This document shows positions 54,792-63,931 of a DNA stretch of 64,000 nt, one piece after another; the stretch's first letter is position 1, and the number at the start of each line of letters is the position of its first letter. Position numbers and translations under genes: made by a program. The notes below the pieces were generated by a model that saw only the letters and a program-made list of their open reading frames with translations, was not told the DNA's origin and searched no databases. This stretch comes from Spongiibacteraceae bacterium. Its GTDB lineage: Bacteria; Pseudomonadota; Gammaproteobacteria; Pseudomonadales; Dasaniaceae. The stretch is taken from NCBI GenBank assembly GCA_028280715.1, contig JANQLG010000025.1:149553-213552 (forward strand), given 5' to 3'.

Positions 54792-54824
54792 TGCCAGTTA
54801 CAGTATCCTGTTGAGTAACTGGCA
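54792..54824. terminator. Hairpin between yajC and the PLP-enzyme gene
   Basis: A perfect 10-base stem TGCCAGTTAC/GTAACTGGCA with a 13-base loop. It may end yajC transcription; only a short T-run follows. Confidence 0.55.
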
Positions 54825-54896
54825 CTGGTTTGAATCCTATAATGCTTCGGTTAGACTTTTAATCCTTAAAAACTTTAACTCGAGGCAATATCAACG

Positions 54897-55898
54897 ATGG
54901 CGTTTTCCTACCCGCCACGCCTAAAGCTGGCTCAAACTCCAACACCGCTACTGTTAATGGAGCGTTTATCAGAACACGTGGGTGGTCCGCGCATCTGGAT
55001 AAAGCGTGATGATATGACAGGTAGTGCGGTTAGTGGCAACAAGATCCGTAAATTGGAGTTTACGCTTGCTGAGGCTATTCATCAGGGTTGCGACACTATA
55101 ATTACTGCTGGAGGCGTGCAATCCAATCACTGCAGAACGACGGCACTACTGTGCGCGCAGTTGGGGTTGAATTGTCATCTAATGCTGCGTGGAGAGGATA
55201 TACCACCGGAAGGTAATTTACTGCTTGATCGTTTGGCTGATGCGGAAATTACCTTCTACTCCAATATTGAATATCAAAGGCGAGAAGAGGAGTTATTTCA
55301 ATATTGGCTCAATCACTATGCGAATCAAGGCAACAAAGCCTATGCGGTTCCGATTGGCGCCAGCGATGGCATTGGTCTTTGGGGTTATATTGCTGCCTGT
55401 GAAGAATTAAAAAAGGATTTTGAAGCACATAATATTTCTCCAAAGCATATTGTCGCTGCTACAGGTTCAGGAGGAACGCAGGGAGGGCTAACAGCTGGTG
55501 CAGAATTATTTAATCTGGGAACAAAGGTTTGGGGCATCAATGTTTGCGACGATGAAGATTATTTTCTTAATAAAGTGAGTCATGATCTTCAGGACTGGTA
55601 TTCACGCTATACCAAAAATATCAGCTCGGCGTTTGCTGTTGATGAATTATCAATCAACGTGATCGATGGTTATGTTGGTCCTGGTTATGCCCGAGCGACA
55701 GATGAGGTATTTGCTACCATAAAGCTGGCCGCCAAATTAGAGGGCGTAATTTTTGATCCGGTTTATACTGGCAAAGCATTTCACGGCATGATTAAAGAAA
55801 TAGAGCGTGGGCGTTTCAGTGATAGCGAGGATATTGTTTTTATTCATACCGGCGGCATCTTTGGGTTGTTCCCACAGCGAGATCAACTAAAGCTATAA
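54897..55898 (+). CDS. D-cysteine desulfhydrase family PLP enzyme
   Basis: A 333-residue fold-type II PLP enzyme of the ACC deaminase/D-cysteine desulfhydrase family, full length. It begins with Gln-Thr-Pro-Thr-Pro-Leu, carries the PLP lysine in Val-Ser-Gly-Asn-Lys-Ile-Arg-Lys (about residue 50), Gly-Val-Gln-Ser-Asn-His-Cys, and the phosphate loop Thr-Gly-Ser-Gly-Gly-Thr. Asp-Pro-Val-Tyr-Thr-Gly-Lys is late. It likely releases sulfide, pyruvate and ammonia from D-cysteine, or acts on a related D-amino acid. It is convergent with alr, four bases between ends. Confidence 0.88.
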   Translation: MAFSYPPRLKLAQTPTPLLLMERLSEHVGGPRIWIKRDDMTGSAVSGNKIRKLEFTLAEAIHQGCDTIITAGGVQSNHCRTTALLCAQLGLNCHLMLRGEDIPPEGNLLLDRLADAEITFYSNIEYQRREEELFQYWLNHYANQGNKAYAVPIGASDGIGLWGYIAACEELKKDFEAHNISPKHIVAATGSGGTQGGLTAGAELFNLGTKVWGINVCDDEDYFLNKVSHDLQDWYSRYTKNISSAFAVDELSINVIDGYVGPGYARATDEVFATIKLAAKLEGVIFDPVYTGKAFHGMIKEIERGRFSDSEDIVFIHTGGIFGLFPQRDQLKL

Positions 55899-55902
55899 AG
55901 TA

Positions 55903-57006
55903 TTACAAGCGAGTGTAGTTTTTAATGACGCGGTCACTCACCGAGGTAAATAGTTCATAGCTGATAGTATCGGCCCAGTTGGCAACATCTTCTGCAAGCA
56001 ATTGTTTTCCCCACAACTCGGCTTGGTCACCGATAGCAATTTCATCACAGTCGGTAATATCGACGGTTATCAGATCCATTGATACCGTTCCGGCCAGTTT
56101 GGCAAATTGCCCTTTGATTAACACTGGCGTGCCATTTTTAGCATGGCGTGGATAGCCATCACCATAGCCGATAGCAATGGTTGCAATTAAACTATCTCGC
56201 TGCGCTTGCCAGCGACGATTATAACCGACGTATTCTCCGGCTTTGACTTTCCGGATGGCGATGACAGGGGCGGTTAATGTCATTGCCGGTTTCAGAGAAA
56301 CGGGATAGGTCGATTGAATATTTTTTGGTAACGGGTTGGCACCGTACAGCATGATGCCGGGTCTTACCCACTCAGCTTTTTGTGTATATTGTTTAATAAT
56401 CGCTGCTGAATTTGACAGGCTGACAAATTTGCTTGCTTGGTTTTCAATGCTGTGATTAAAAGTCTCAATTTGATTTTCCATCACGGTATTGTCAACGACT
56501 TCGGCATCACTAAAGTGTGTCATGAAATAATAATCAGAGACATTCTTACATTGCTGAATAGTTTTTACTGCGATATCAACTTTACTAGGTTGAATCCCTA
56601 AACGATGCATGCCGCTATCGATTTTTAGCCAAACGTGAATGGGTTTTTCTAATGTTGCCTGCTTGATTAATTCAATACTGGCAAAATTATGAATGACGAG
56701 ATCAACATTATATTGTGCACATGCTAGTAGAGCTTCTTCATCCCAGGCGCCACCCAATAAAATAATACGTTGAGTACTATCATTATCACGAAGCCTGACA
56801 GCTTCATCTAATCGGGCGACCGCTAAAGCGTCAGCATCGGATAAGGCTGAAGCGACTTGCAATAATCCGTGGCCATAACCGTCCGCTTTAATGACTGCCA
56901 TGACATCAGCATCCGGAGCCAATGATTTGGCTACCGAAAGATTATGTTGTATTGCTGATAAATCAATGGTCGCTGTTACGGCGGGTATGTCGTTTGCTGT
57001 CGTCAT
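55903..57006 (-). CDS. alr: Alanine racemase
   Basis: A 367-residue PLP-dependent racemase that makes D-alanine for the cell wall. The PLP lysine is in Ala-Val-Ile-Lys-Ala-Asp-Gly-Tyr-Gly-His-Gly (about residue 39). The catalytic Tyr is in the Gly-Tyr-Asn-Arg-Arg segment near residue 258, with Ser-Met-Asp-Leu-Ile-Thr-Val-Asp after it. It could be the biosynthetic Alr or a catabolic DadX; no dadA lies nearby, which favours Alr. Confidence 0.93.
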   Translation of the reverse strand: MTTANDIPAVTATIDLSAIQHNLSVAKSLAPDADVMAVIKADGYGHGLLQVASALSDADALAVARLDEAVRLRDNDSTQRIILLGGAWDEEALLACAQYNVDLVIHNFASIELIKQATLEKPIHVWLKIDSGMHRLGIQPSKVDIAVKTIQQCKNVSDYYFMTHFSDAEVVDNTVMENQIETFNHSIENQASKFVSLSNSAAIIKQYTQKAEWVRPGIMLYGANPLPKNIQSTYPVSLKPAMTLTAPVIAIRKVKAGEYVGYNRRWQAQRDSLIATIAIGYGDGYPRHAKNGTPVLIKGQFAKLAGTVSMDLITVDITDCDEIAIGDQAELWGKQLLAEDVANWADTISYELFTSVSDRVIKNYTRL

Positions 57007-57189
57007 TTATTCTGTGATTAGGATTTATTTACTGGAATGTTTGCGCCATTGTAACGGAAAACACCCTTATAGTGGTTTGTCTTTGATTACCTGTTCAGTT
57101 AATCAGGATTTACAGTCGCGGTATTCTATGCTGTTATTGCTGTGTTGAGAGCTTAAAGCAATTAGATAGAGGCTAATTAGATAACACTG

Positions 57190-58098
57190 ATGCCCATGCC
57201 ACAAAACAAGTTGATTATAGCCATATCTTCCAGGGCCTTATTTGACATGGATGATAGCCACCAGGTGTTTGAAAATGAGGGCTTGGACAAATATCAACAA
57301 TATCAAATAGAGCATGAGGATGAATTGCTGCAGCCTGGTGAAGCGTTTCCTTTGGTTAAAAAGCTGTTGGCAATTAACGAGCGGCTGCCAGGTGATCCTC
57401 GTGTTGAAGTACTTTTGCTTTCTCGTAATAGTGCAGACACGGGTCTAAGAGTATTTAATTCGATTGAGCACTACGAATTGAATATTACTCGCGCTGCCTT
57501 TACCGGAGGGGAAAGCCCTTATCGTTATGTTTCCGCTTTTGGTTCACATCTGTTTTTATCGACTGATGCGCAGGATGTTAGACGTGCGCTGGATAATGGT
57601 GTGGCTGCAGCGACGTTGATGTCTTCAGCTGCATCAAGCGATGATGATAAGGAACAGATTCGTTTTGCCTTTGATGGCGATGCGGTGTTGTTTTCCGATG
57701 AATCAGAGCAGATTTACAAAACTCATGGGTTGGAAGCCTTTACGGAAAATGAGAAAGCTGCAGCTAAGGAGCCGATGAGTGGTGGCCCATTCAAAGCCTT
57801 TCTATCAGCTTTACATGGTTTGCAGTCGGAGTTTGCTCCCAAAGAGTCTCCTATCAGAACAGCTTTAGTAACAGCAAGGTCAGCGCCTGCCCATGAGCGG
57901 GTTATTCGTACCTTGAGAGCATGGGATATTCGAATTGATGAATCCTTATTTCTCGGTGGCTGGGATAAAGGCGAGTTTCTGCGCGCCTATGGTGCTGATG
58001 TGTTTTTTGATGATCAAAAAACACACTGCGATTCCGCCAGCCAGCACGTGGCAACCGGGCACGTACCCCACGGTGTAGCCAACCCCCTAGATCAATAA
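57190..58098 (+). CDS. Cytosolic 5'-nucleotidase family protein
   Basis: A 302-residue protein of the 5'-nucleotidase family (cytosolic IA/IB type). It has the Ile-Ser-Ser-Arg-Ala-Leu-Phe-Asp-Met-Asp motif with the nucleophile-type Asp near residue 20, Leu-Leu-Ser-Arg-Asn-Ser, Phe-Thr-Gly-Gly, and Phe-Ala-Phe-Asp-Gly-Asp-Ala-Val-Leu-Phe. Phe-Leu-Gly-Gly-Trp-Asp-Lys and a late Phe-Phe-Asp-Asp-Gln follow. It should dephosphorylate nucleoside monophosphates. A second ATG two codons on (57196) is possible. It stands alone, divergent from alr. Confidence 0.88.
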   Translation: MPMPQNKLIIAISSRALFDMDDSHQVFENEGLDKYQQYQIEHEDELLQPGEAFPLVKKLLAINERLPGDPRVEVLLLSRNSADTGLRVFNSIEHYELNITRAAFTGGESPYRYVSAFGSHLFLSTDAQDVRRALDNGVAAATLMSSAASSDDDKEQIRFAFDGDAVLFSDESEQIYKTHGLEAFTENEKAAAKEPMSGGPFKAFLSALHGLQSEFAPKESPIRTALVTARSAPAHERVIRTLRAWDIRIDESLFLGGWDKGEFLRAYGADVFFDDQKTHCDSASQHVATGHVPHGVANPLDQ

Positions 58099-58334
58099 AC
58101 ATAGACCAATAAACGATTAATTCACAACAGATTGCCTATGCGGCGATTATGTAACTCATCTTGATGTTTTATCTATTTGCACTTCAAAATTGGTTAAAAC
58201 TGGAATTTGATCACAAAAGCACTTAGCCCTGGCGGCGCTTTTGACAATAACTGCTAACCTGAAATCAATGATAGTCATTCTTCTGTTGCCTCAAGAAGTC
58301 AGGTGCAGATTGATATAGGTAGTTAGTAGTTATA

Positions 58335-58841
58335 ATGATCAATACCATCCTTTTCGCAACAGATATGGGCATTCACACCCATTATCTATTGCATCACGTC
58401 AATTTTCTTGCTGGTCAATATGACGCCAAAGTTGTACTAGTTCACGCCATTGAACCGCCTGGGCATCTGGGCGATGCTGTGGTGAAAAGCTTTTTAGAGA
58501 AAGATACCCAGCAGGAGTTTGAAGAAAAGGGCATAGCCACAATCATCAAAGGTGTGAAAGGGACGATTGTCGATATGCTGGAAGAGGAGTTCATGGATGG
58601 ACAGCAGGGATTATCTAACATCAGAGAAGTAAAAGTGGTGTCAGGCAAGCCGGCTGACGTTATCATCAGTGAAGCCAGTGCCTACAGTGCTGATATGATC
58701 ATCGTAGGTAGTCATGGTTCAGCAAATGCCACTCCCCATGTTCTGGGTTCAGTGACTTCAAAGGTGCTGAAAATGTCCAGAATCCCCGTTTATATGGTGC
58801 CACTGCTACGCAATATCGCTTTTTACGCGAAGGCTGGATAA
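58335..58841 (+). CDS. Universal stress protein (UspA family)
   Basis: A 168-residue single-domain Usp protein. It starts with Ile-Leu-Phe-Ala-Thr-Asp and ends with the ATP-binding motif Gly-Ser-His-Gly, nine residues, Gly-Ser-Val-Thr. The motif suggests the nucleotide-binding UspFG type. It has no membrane segment. The 236-base gap before it contains no gene; the gap after it (191 bases) leads to cysB. Confidence 0.9.
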   Translation: MINTILFATDMGIHTHYLLHHVNFLAGQYDAKVVLVHAIEPPGHLGDAVVKSFLEKDTQQEFEEKGIATIIKGVKGTIVDMLEEEFMDGQQGLSNIREVKVVSGKPADVIISEASAYSADMIIVGSHGSANATPHVLGSVTSKVLKMSRIPVYMVPLLRNIAFYAKAG

Positions 58842-59008
58842 TTTTTATCCACACACCGCGTGCCGTTTCTTATATTCCTATCGAGAACTTTAGCCTTTTA
58901 TTATGCTAAATTTGTTATATAGGCTATGGTTTTACTAGGGATTGAAGATTCTAAAGGATAGAATCTATTATTAACTTTAGTTTTATACAGCAACTGCCTG
59001 TTATATAA

Positions 59009-60007
<999 letters not shown>

Positions 60008-60026
60008 TCGAACAAAAAGTTTTCAC

Positions 60027-60051
60027 AAAGCCCGCAATAGCGGGCTTTTTT
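60027..60051 (+). terminator. Intrinsic terminator of cysB
   Basis: AAAGCCCGC, loop AATA, GCGGGCTTT, then T6: a GC-rich 9-base stem with a T-run on the + strand, 20 bases after the cysB stop. Confidence 0.95.
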
Positions 60052-60140
60052 GTACCCGAATATAAAGTGATGGCATTGCTTCCCGGAGGGTTTCGCTGTA
60101 GATTGTGCCGCTTCATTTAGTTGCCCAATTGGAGAGTGTT

Positions 60141-60758
60141 GTGGAAATCGCATGTCTTGATTTAGAAGGGGTTCTTATCCCCGAAGTTTGGATCAATTTT
60201 GCCGAAAAGACAGGCATTGAGGAATTGAAGGCGACAACGCGCGATATTCCCGACTATGACGTTTTGATGAAGCAGCGTTTACGCATATTGGATCAGCACG
60301 GTTACGGTCTTAATGATATACAAGCGGTGATCAGCGAATTACAACCCATGGATGGTGCCCGCGAGTTTTTAGATTGGCTACGTGAGCGCTTCCAGGTAGT
60401 AATCCTGTCTGATACTTTTTATGAGTTTGGTATGCCTTTTATGCGCCAGTTGGGTTATCCAACATTGCTCTGTCACAAACTGGAAGTGGATGGCGGCGGC
60501 AAAGTAGTGGATTATAAATTGCGTCAAGCCAACCCCAAGCGTCAGGCGGTGATTGGCTTCCACTCCATGTACTACCGCACTATTGCTACTGGTGACTCTT
60601 ATAACGATACAACTATGTTGGCTGAGGCCAATGCCGGCATTTTATTTAAAGCGCCACCTAATGTCATAGAAGAATTTCCACAATATCCTGCCGTGGATAC
60701 TTATGAAGATTTAAAGAAGGAATTTATTAAAGCCAGTGAGCGCAATTTAACGTTATAA
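60141..60758 (+). CDS. thrH: ThrH: phosphoserine phosphatase/homoserine phosphotransferase
   Basis: A 205-residue HAD-superfamily enzyme, the same length as P. aeruginosa ThrH. HAD motif I is Asp7-Leu-Glu9-Gly-Val-Leu with Glu in place of the second Asp, as in ThrH. Motif II is Ile-Leu-Ser-Asp-Thr, and motif III/IV is Thr-Gly-Asp-Ser-Tyr-Asn-Asp-Thr. It can dephosphorylate phosphoserine and transfer phosphate to homoserine. The frame is open from TTG 60105, but GTG 60141 has GGAG six bases upstream and matches the family start. Confidence 0.94.
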   Translation: MEIACLDLEGVLIPEVWINFAEKTGIEELKATTRDIPDYDVLMKQRLRILDQHGYGLNDIQAVISELQPMDGAREFLDWLRERFQVVILSDTFYEFGMPFMRQLGYPTLLCHKLEVDGGGKVVDYKLRQANPKRQAVIGFHSMYYRTIATGDSYNDTTMLAEANAGILFKAPPNVIEEFPQYPAVDTYEDLKKEFIKASERNLTL

Positions 60759-60855
60759 GCTAATTTCAACTCAGCTTCAAAACCATAACGTTAAAACAGC
60801 TGTTCACCGGCTAAAGACATAGTTTATTTTTTGTTCATTGCAGTGAGGCATGAGT

Positions 60856-61803
60856 ATGAAATTTGATGTCAATAAAAGCATAACAATCGATGCGCCATTA
60901 GCTAAAGTTCGTGAATTAGTTGAAAACTTTTCGCATTGGAACAGCTGGTCACCCTGGGTTGTGGTAGAACCTGATTGCTCAGTTACCGTGACAGGTGAGC
61001 CAAATAAACCTGGCCATTCCATGAGTTGGGATGGTGAGGTTATCGGCTCTGGCAAAAACACCCTTCAATCCTCAGATACCCATCAAATCAAATACGACCT
61101 TGAGTTTTTCAAGCCCTGGAAGTCAAAGGCCAAAGTCAGCTTTTTGTTTGAAGAAGTCGATAGTCAAACACCAGACAATGTTCAAACAAAGGTAACCTGG
61201 ACCATGAATTCCAGCATGCCGTTCTTTATGTTTTTTATGATAAAAACGATGAAAAATTGGATTGGTATGGATTACGACCGCGGGCTTAGAATGCTAAAAG
61301 CAATGGCTGAGCGAGGCGGCGTAAATTGCGAAACCATTAATAATGGTATTGTTGACTATAAAGGTTTTTCCTATATAGGTATTCAGCGTTCGGTTGCTGT
61401 TGCCGATATGCCTGCCGCAATGGCAAAAGATTTTGAGCAGTTGGTCAACGATATCGTGGTTAATGGTCAGAAGAGCGCCATGCATTGGGTGTGTATTTAT
61501 CCCAAATTTGATATGAAAAATATGGAAGCCACCTACATTGCTGCAGTGTCGGATGAAAACCTTGCCGATCTGGATTTAGGTCCTGACTATGTAACGGGAC
61601 AGATTGATGATGCAAGGGCACTTGAAATAAAACACAACGGTTCATACGAATTTCTAGGTAATGCCTGGTCAATGGGTATGATGAATATGCAAGCTAAAAA
61701 ACTAAAGGGAAAAGGTTTTCCATTCGAGCAATATTGGAATAGTCCAATGGAGATGGAGCCTGATGAGTTGAGGACGAGTATTTACTTTCCGTTGAAGAAC
61801 TAA
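60856..61803 (+). CDS. SRPBCC-GyrI-like fusion protein
   Basis: A 315-residue protein with two ligand-binding folds. Residues about 1-145 form an SRPBCC (polyketide cyclase-like) domain: Ile-Thr-Ile-Asp-Ala-Pro, a Phe-x-x-Trp-x-x-Trp-Ser-Pro-Trp motif and an aromatic strand. Residues about 160-315 resemble a GyrI/AraC effector-binding domain ending Thr-Ser-Ile-Tyr-Phe-Pro. There is no DNA-binding domain. GAGG is spaced seven bases before ATG 60856 rather than the ATG at 60850. The ligand is unknown. It is the last ordinary chromosomal gene before the cassette array. Confidence 0.83.
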   Translation: MKFDVNKSITIDAPLAKVRELVENFSHWNSWSPWVVVEPDCSVTVTGEPNKPGHSMSWDGEVIGSGKNTLQSSDTHQIKYDLEFFKPWKSKAKVSFLFEEVDSQTPDNVQTKVTWTMNSSMPFFMFFMIKTMKNWIGMDYDRGLRMLKAMAERGGVNCETINNGIVDYKGFSYIGIQRSVAVADMPAAMAKDFEQLVNDIVVNGQKSAMHWVCIYPKFDMKNMEATYIAAVSDENLADLDLGPDYVTGQIDDARALEIKHNGSYEFLGNAWSMGMMNMQAKKLKGKGFPFEQYWNSPMEMEPDELRTSIYFPLKN

Positions 61804-62122
61804 ACCAATTACTACCTAGGAATATTTGAGCGATAAAATTTTCGTAAAAATTGATAGATTGGTATTGTCTATTTTTACTATTAGTAATACATAAGAGCCC
61901 CTGGTTGGTTTATTGGCAAATAAGACAGATAAGTACAAGGGCTGTTCATTTTGGAGTGAAAGCATTACATTAGTTTCGCACTTGGAAAAACAATAACTTA
62001 AAGGGATTTTTGTATGTTCAGAATCATGATAAGCGGCGAGCGCTGCTTTTTATCCCCTATATCCAGATCAACCAGCTATTGCCTAGGCTTCGAAGTTATA
62101 TGGCATGTGCCGTTCATTAATG
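61804..62122. other. Intergenic boundary between chromosome and cassette array
   Basis: These 319 bases are AT-rich and hold no recognised gene. A 39-codon frame (62014-62133), with AAAGG about nine bases before its ATG, runs into the cassette boundary and is probably fortuitous. The right end contains the first copy of the 40-base repeat. No integrase gene or clear attI was found here or further left. Confidence 0.5.
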
Positions 62123-62130
62123 GTTATGAC
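62089..62130 (+). repeat. 40-bp repeat, copy 1 (left edge of cassette array)
   Basis: The segment from TTCGAAGTTATATGGC to GGTTATGAC is about 90% identical to 62639-62677 and ends in a GTTATGAC core box at 62123-62130. It precedes the first cassette ORF by 12 bases. It is likely the 3' part of an attC-type site or the insertion point of the array. Confidence 0.75.
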
Positions 62131-62142
62131 TAAGGACAATTT

Positions 62143-62466
62143 ATGAAAGTGTTAATCTCAATAGTATTTTTTGCTTTATCTACAGTTAGCTATGCCGGCT
62201 GTAGTAATTTCAATTGCTCAAGCGTAAAAATTACAAGAATGTATGTGACTCTTGATGGAAATACGGTTATTGGTACGTCTGGAGATGAGTCGAATCTCGA
62301 CTGTGATGCCGGTAGCTATGGTTATATTTCTATAGATAATACCAAAAGCAACTATGACTCGGTTTATTCGTTACTTTTAATGGCGCATGCAACGCAAAGC
62401 CCCATAAACGTGCGAACTACAACAAGTGGTAGTTGCTCTGTTGTTTACTTAACGTCTGATAAATAA
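62143..62466 (+). CDS. Cassette A: small secreted protein
   Basis: A 107-residue protein with a signal peptide (residues 1-18, ending Ser-Tyr-Ala). The mature 89 residues contain five Cys and a beta-rich pattern: Lys-Ile-Thr-Arg, Thr-Val-Ile, Glu-Ser-Asn-x-Asp-Cys, Leu-Leu-Met-Ala-His-Ala-Thr and Ser-Gly-Ser-Cys. It can be aligned with the cassette B protein along most of its length. Family is unknown. The ORF begins 12 bases after the cassette boundary and is followed by an attC-type site. Confidence 0.65.
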   Translation: MKVLISIVFFALSTVSYAGCSNFNCSSVKITRMYVTLDGNTVIGTSGDESNLDCDAGSYGYISIDNTKSNYDSVYSLLLMAHATQSPINVRTTTSGSCSVVYLTSDK

Positions 62467-62501
62467 AATCGGTCGAGTTGCCTAGCTTTGCAAACCTAAA
62501 A

Positions 62502-62677
62502 GTCATAACGCTTGTTCAAGGTTGTTTTGTCCGCTAGCGGTCTCTAAGGGAGGGCAACGAAATAATTAGTAAATAATGGGTGCAGAATTATTTTAAATAA
62601 TAAGAATTGAAAAATAAATTTGTCCCCAATAATTTATCGAAGTTATACGGCAGGTGCCGTTCATTAATAGTTATGTC
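62502..62677 (+). other. attC-like site of cassette A (rearranged 3' half)
   Basis: It opens with the box GTCATAAC, the exact reverse complement of GTTATGAC that begins the cassette at 62123. A CGCTTGTTCAAGG segment and the palindrome CCGCTAGCGG follow, as in attC sites. Instead of a matching right half there is about 100 bases of AT-rich DNA, then copy 2 of the 40-base repeat and a GTTATGTC box. At 176 bases it is longer than usual attC sites, so the right half seems replaced. Confidence 0.55.
62639..62677 (+). repeat. 40-bp repeat, copy 2
   Basis: The second copy of the repeat at 62089-62130, differing at about four positions and ending in GTTATGTC. The position relative to the downstream cassette ORF is similar (33 bases before the start). 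Both copies contain a small dyad GGCA-NN-TGCC. Confidence 0.75.
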
Positions 62678-62709
62678 AACAAATAGAATTAACGTTTAGG
62701 AGTATTGTT

Positions 62710-63042
62710 TTGTATAAAATAATTTTTGTTTTATTGACTGGAATCACATCTTCAGCTTGCTTTGCAGCTGCTGAGAGCATTTCTATGGGCAAGAGAATTA
62801 CAAAAGTGTCAACGTATGAAGCCGAAGCAGTTATCTATTACAGCCCATCTGAGAGCAATAACCAAGACTGTACTAACACAACATTAAGCGCTGTAAAAAT
62901 TGATATTTCATCTGATTTAGGACGGAATATACTATCCACGGCACTAACCGCCGCAACGGCAAGTAAAGACGTGGCTTTCGGTATTCATGGATGTCTTGGT
63001 GGCAATTTACCAAAGGTTTATCGCATAGATGTGGAATTCTAA
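62710..63042 (+). CDS. Cassette B: small secreted protein, related to cassette A product
   Basis: A 110-residue protein starting at TTG with TAGGAG about seven bases upstream. Signal peptide residues 1-19 end Cys-Phe-Ala-Ala. The mature part shares the order Arg-Ile-Thr-Lys, Ala-Val-Ile, Glu-Ser-Asn-x-x-Asp-Cys, an Ile-Asp strand, Ala-Leu-Thr-Ala-Ala-Thr and a Gly-Cys near the end with the cassette A protein. Two Cys remain in the mature protein. Function is unknown. Confidence 0.62.
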   Translation: MYKIIFVLLTGITSSACFAAAESISMGKRITKVSTYEAEAVIYYSPSESNNQDCTNTTLSAVKIDISSDLGRNILSTALTAATASKDVAFGIHGCLGGNLPKVYRIDVEF

Positions 63043-63061
63043 GTGGTTGTAAACACTCAAA

Positions 63062-63114
63062 ACATAACAAGCAGCGTCACACACGCCACACTGTGTGTGG
63101 CTGGGCGTTATGTG
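63062..63114 (+). other. attC site of cassette B
   Basis: A 53-base imperfect palindrome. The left box ACATAAC (63062-63068) pairs with the right box GTTATGTG (63107-63114). A GCCACA/TGTGTGGC inner stem and GGGC before GTT complete the attC pattern. The left box is also the complement of GTTATGT, which begins this cassette at 62670. Recombination would fall between 63107 and 63108. Confidence 0.82.
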
Positions 63115-63130
63115 TACAGGTTAACTTAGG

Positions 63131-63406
63131 ATGAAGATACTTTTAGTAAGCCTGGCCGTTGGCGTCGTTGCAACTATTCTGGTTTCAACCATCAGTGCTC
63201 ATTACATCACTTTTGATGAGATATCTGGCGGTCAACTAAAGATGACTGGGCTCGACGCAACAAAACACTATATCGGCATGTATGGTTTTACTGGCTATCT
63301 CTATAGTTTACGAGCTAGCTTTCTAGTAAACATACTAATTTGCTACGTCAGTGGGTTTTTATCAGTCAAGCTCGTAGTAAGGGGATTAGGTGTTACAAAC
63401 ACATAA
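63131..63406 (+). CDS. Cassette C: small two-helix membrane protein
   Basis: A 91-residue protein with two hydrophobic helices (residues about 3-22 and 63-84) and a polar region of about 40 residues between them. It has no recognised family. The ORF starts 24 bases after the cassette boundary, and its stop codon at 63404-63406 lies inside the left box of its own attC site, as is common in integron cassettes. Confidence 0.6.
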   Translation: MKILLVSLAVGVVATILVSTISAHYITFDEISGGQLKMTGLDATKHYIGMYGFTGYLYSLRASFLVNILICYVSGFLSVKLVVRGLGVTNT

Positions 63407-63463
63407 CCAGTCGCAGCACGCAATCGGACGCACTATCGTGCGCCCGTGTGCGAAGCGTTAAAT
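63399..63463 (+). other. attC site of cassette C
   Basis: A 65-base imperfect palindrome. The left box ACACATAAC is the exact reverse complement of GTTATGTGT at the start of the same cassette (63107-63115). The inner stem CGCAC/GTGCG and the right box GTTAAAT (63457-63463) follow. Recombination would fall between 63457 and 63458. Confidence 0.82.
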
Positions 63464-63475
63464 GGCTAGGAGCAT

Positions 63476-63931
63476 ATGAAGCGATACGGATATACATTTT
63501 TATCGACTGGTGGTGAGTATTCGTCAGCCATAAACATAAGGTTCTTTGCTTTTGTTGCGGCCTTTATTTGTGGAGTTATTGTCTACGCCGTAGATCAAGA
63601 AGGTATATTATCGTTCTTGCCGCTAGCGATTACATATTTTATTTTGGGTATTGGCTTAGAATTCTTTCCAAAGTCATTTTCTGCGATTGTCTATTTATTA
63701 GCATTCTCTACATCAGCTTTAATAACATGGCAGCTATTCGCAACGCTAGGAGATTGCATCAAGTATTGTTATGAGCTTCGGGAATGGCACTCACGCCGAG
63801 GAATAGTGCCAGTACATAACACAATTGACAGAGCGTTTATCTTTTCAGCTCTTGTTATTGGCTACAATACATTAATGGCATTCTTCACGTACCTGTCCAA
63901 TCGTAAAAGGGTGCTAAATGCCGCCGTTTAA
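63476..63931 (+). CDS. Cassette D: small polytopic membrane protein
   Basis: A 151-residue protein with four predicted membrane segments (about 22-40, 45-62, 67-88 and 118-138). Between the third and fourth is a charged loop containing two Cys (Asp-Cys-Ile-Lys-Tyr-Cys). No family was recognised. Its stop codon lies inside the left box of the following attC site. Confidence 0.6.
   Translation: MKRYGYTFLSTGGEYSSAINIRFFAFVAAFICGVIVYAVDQEGILSFLPLAITYFILGIGLEFFPKSFSAIVYLLAFSTSALITWQLFATLGDCIKYCYELREWHSRRGIVPVHNTIDRAFIFSALVIGYNTLMAFFTYLSNRKRVLNAAV

Noticed and set aside
62014..62133. 39-codon ORF at the left edge of the cassette array
   Set aside because: It runs through the 40-bp repeat and cassette boundary, and the second repeat copy differs at coding positions, so it is probably not a gene.
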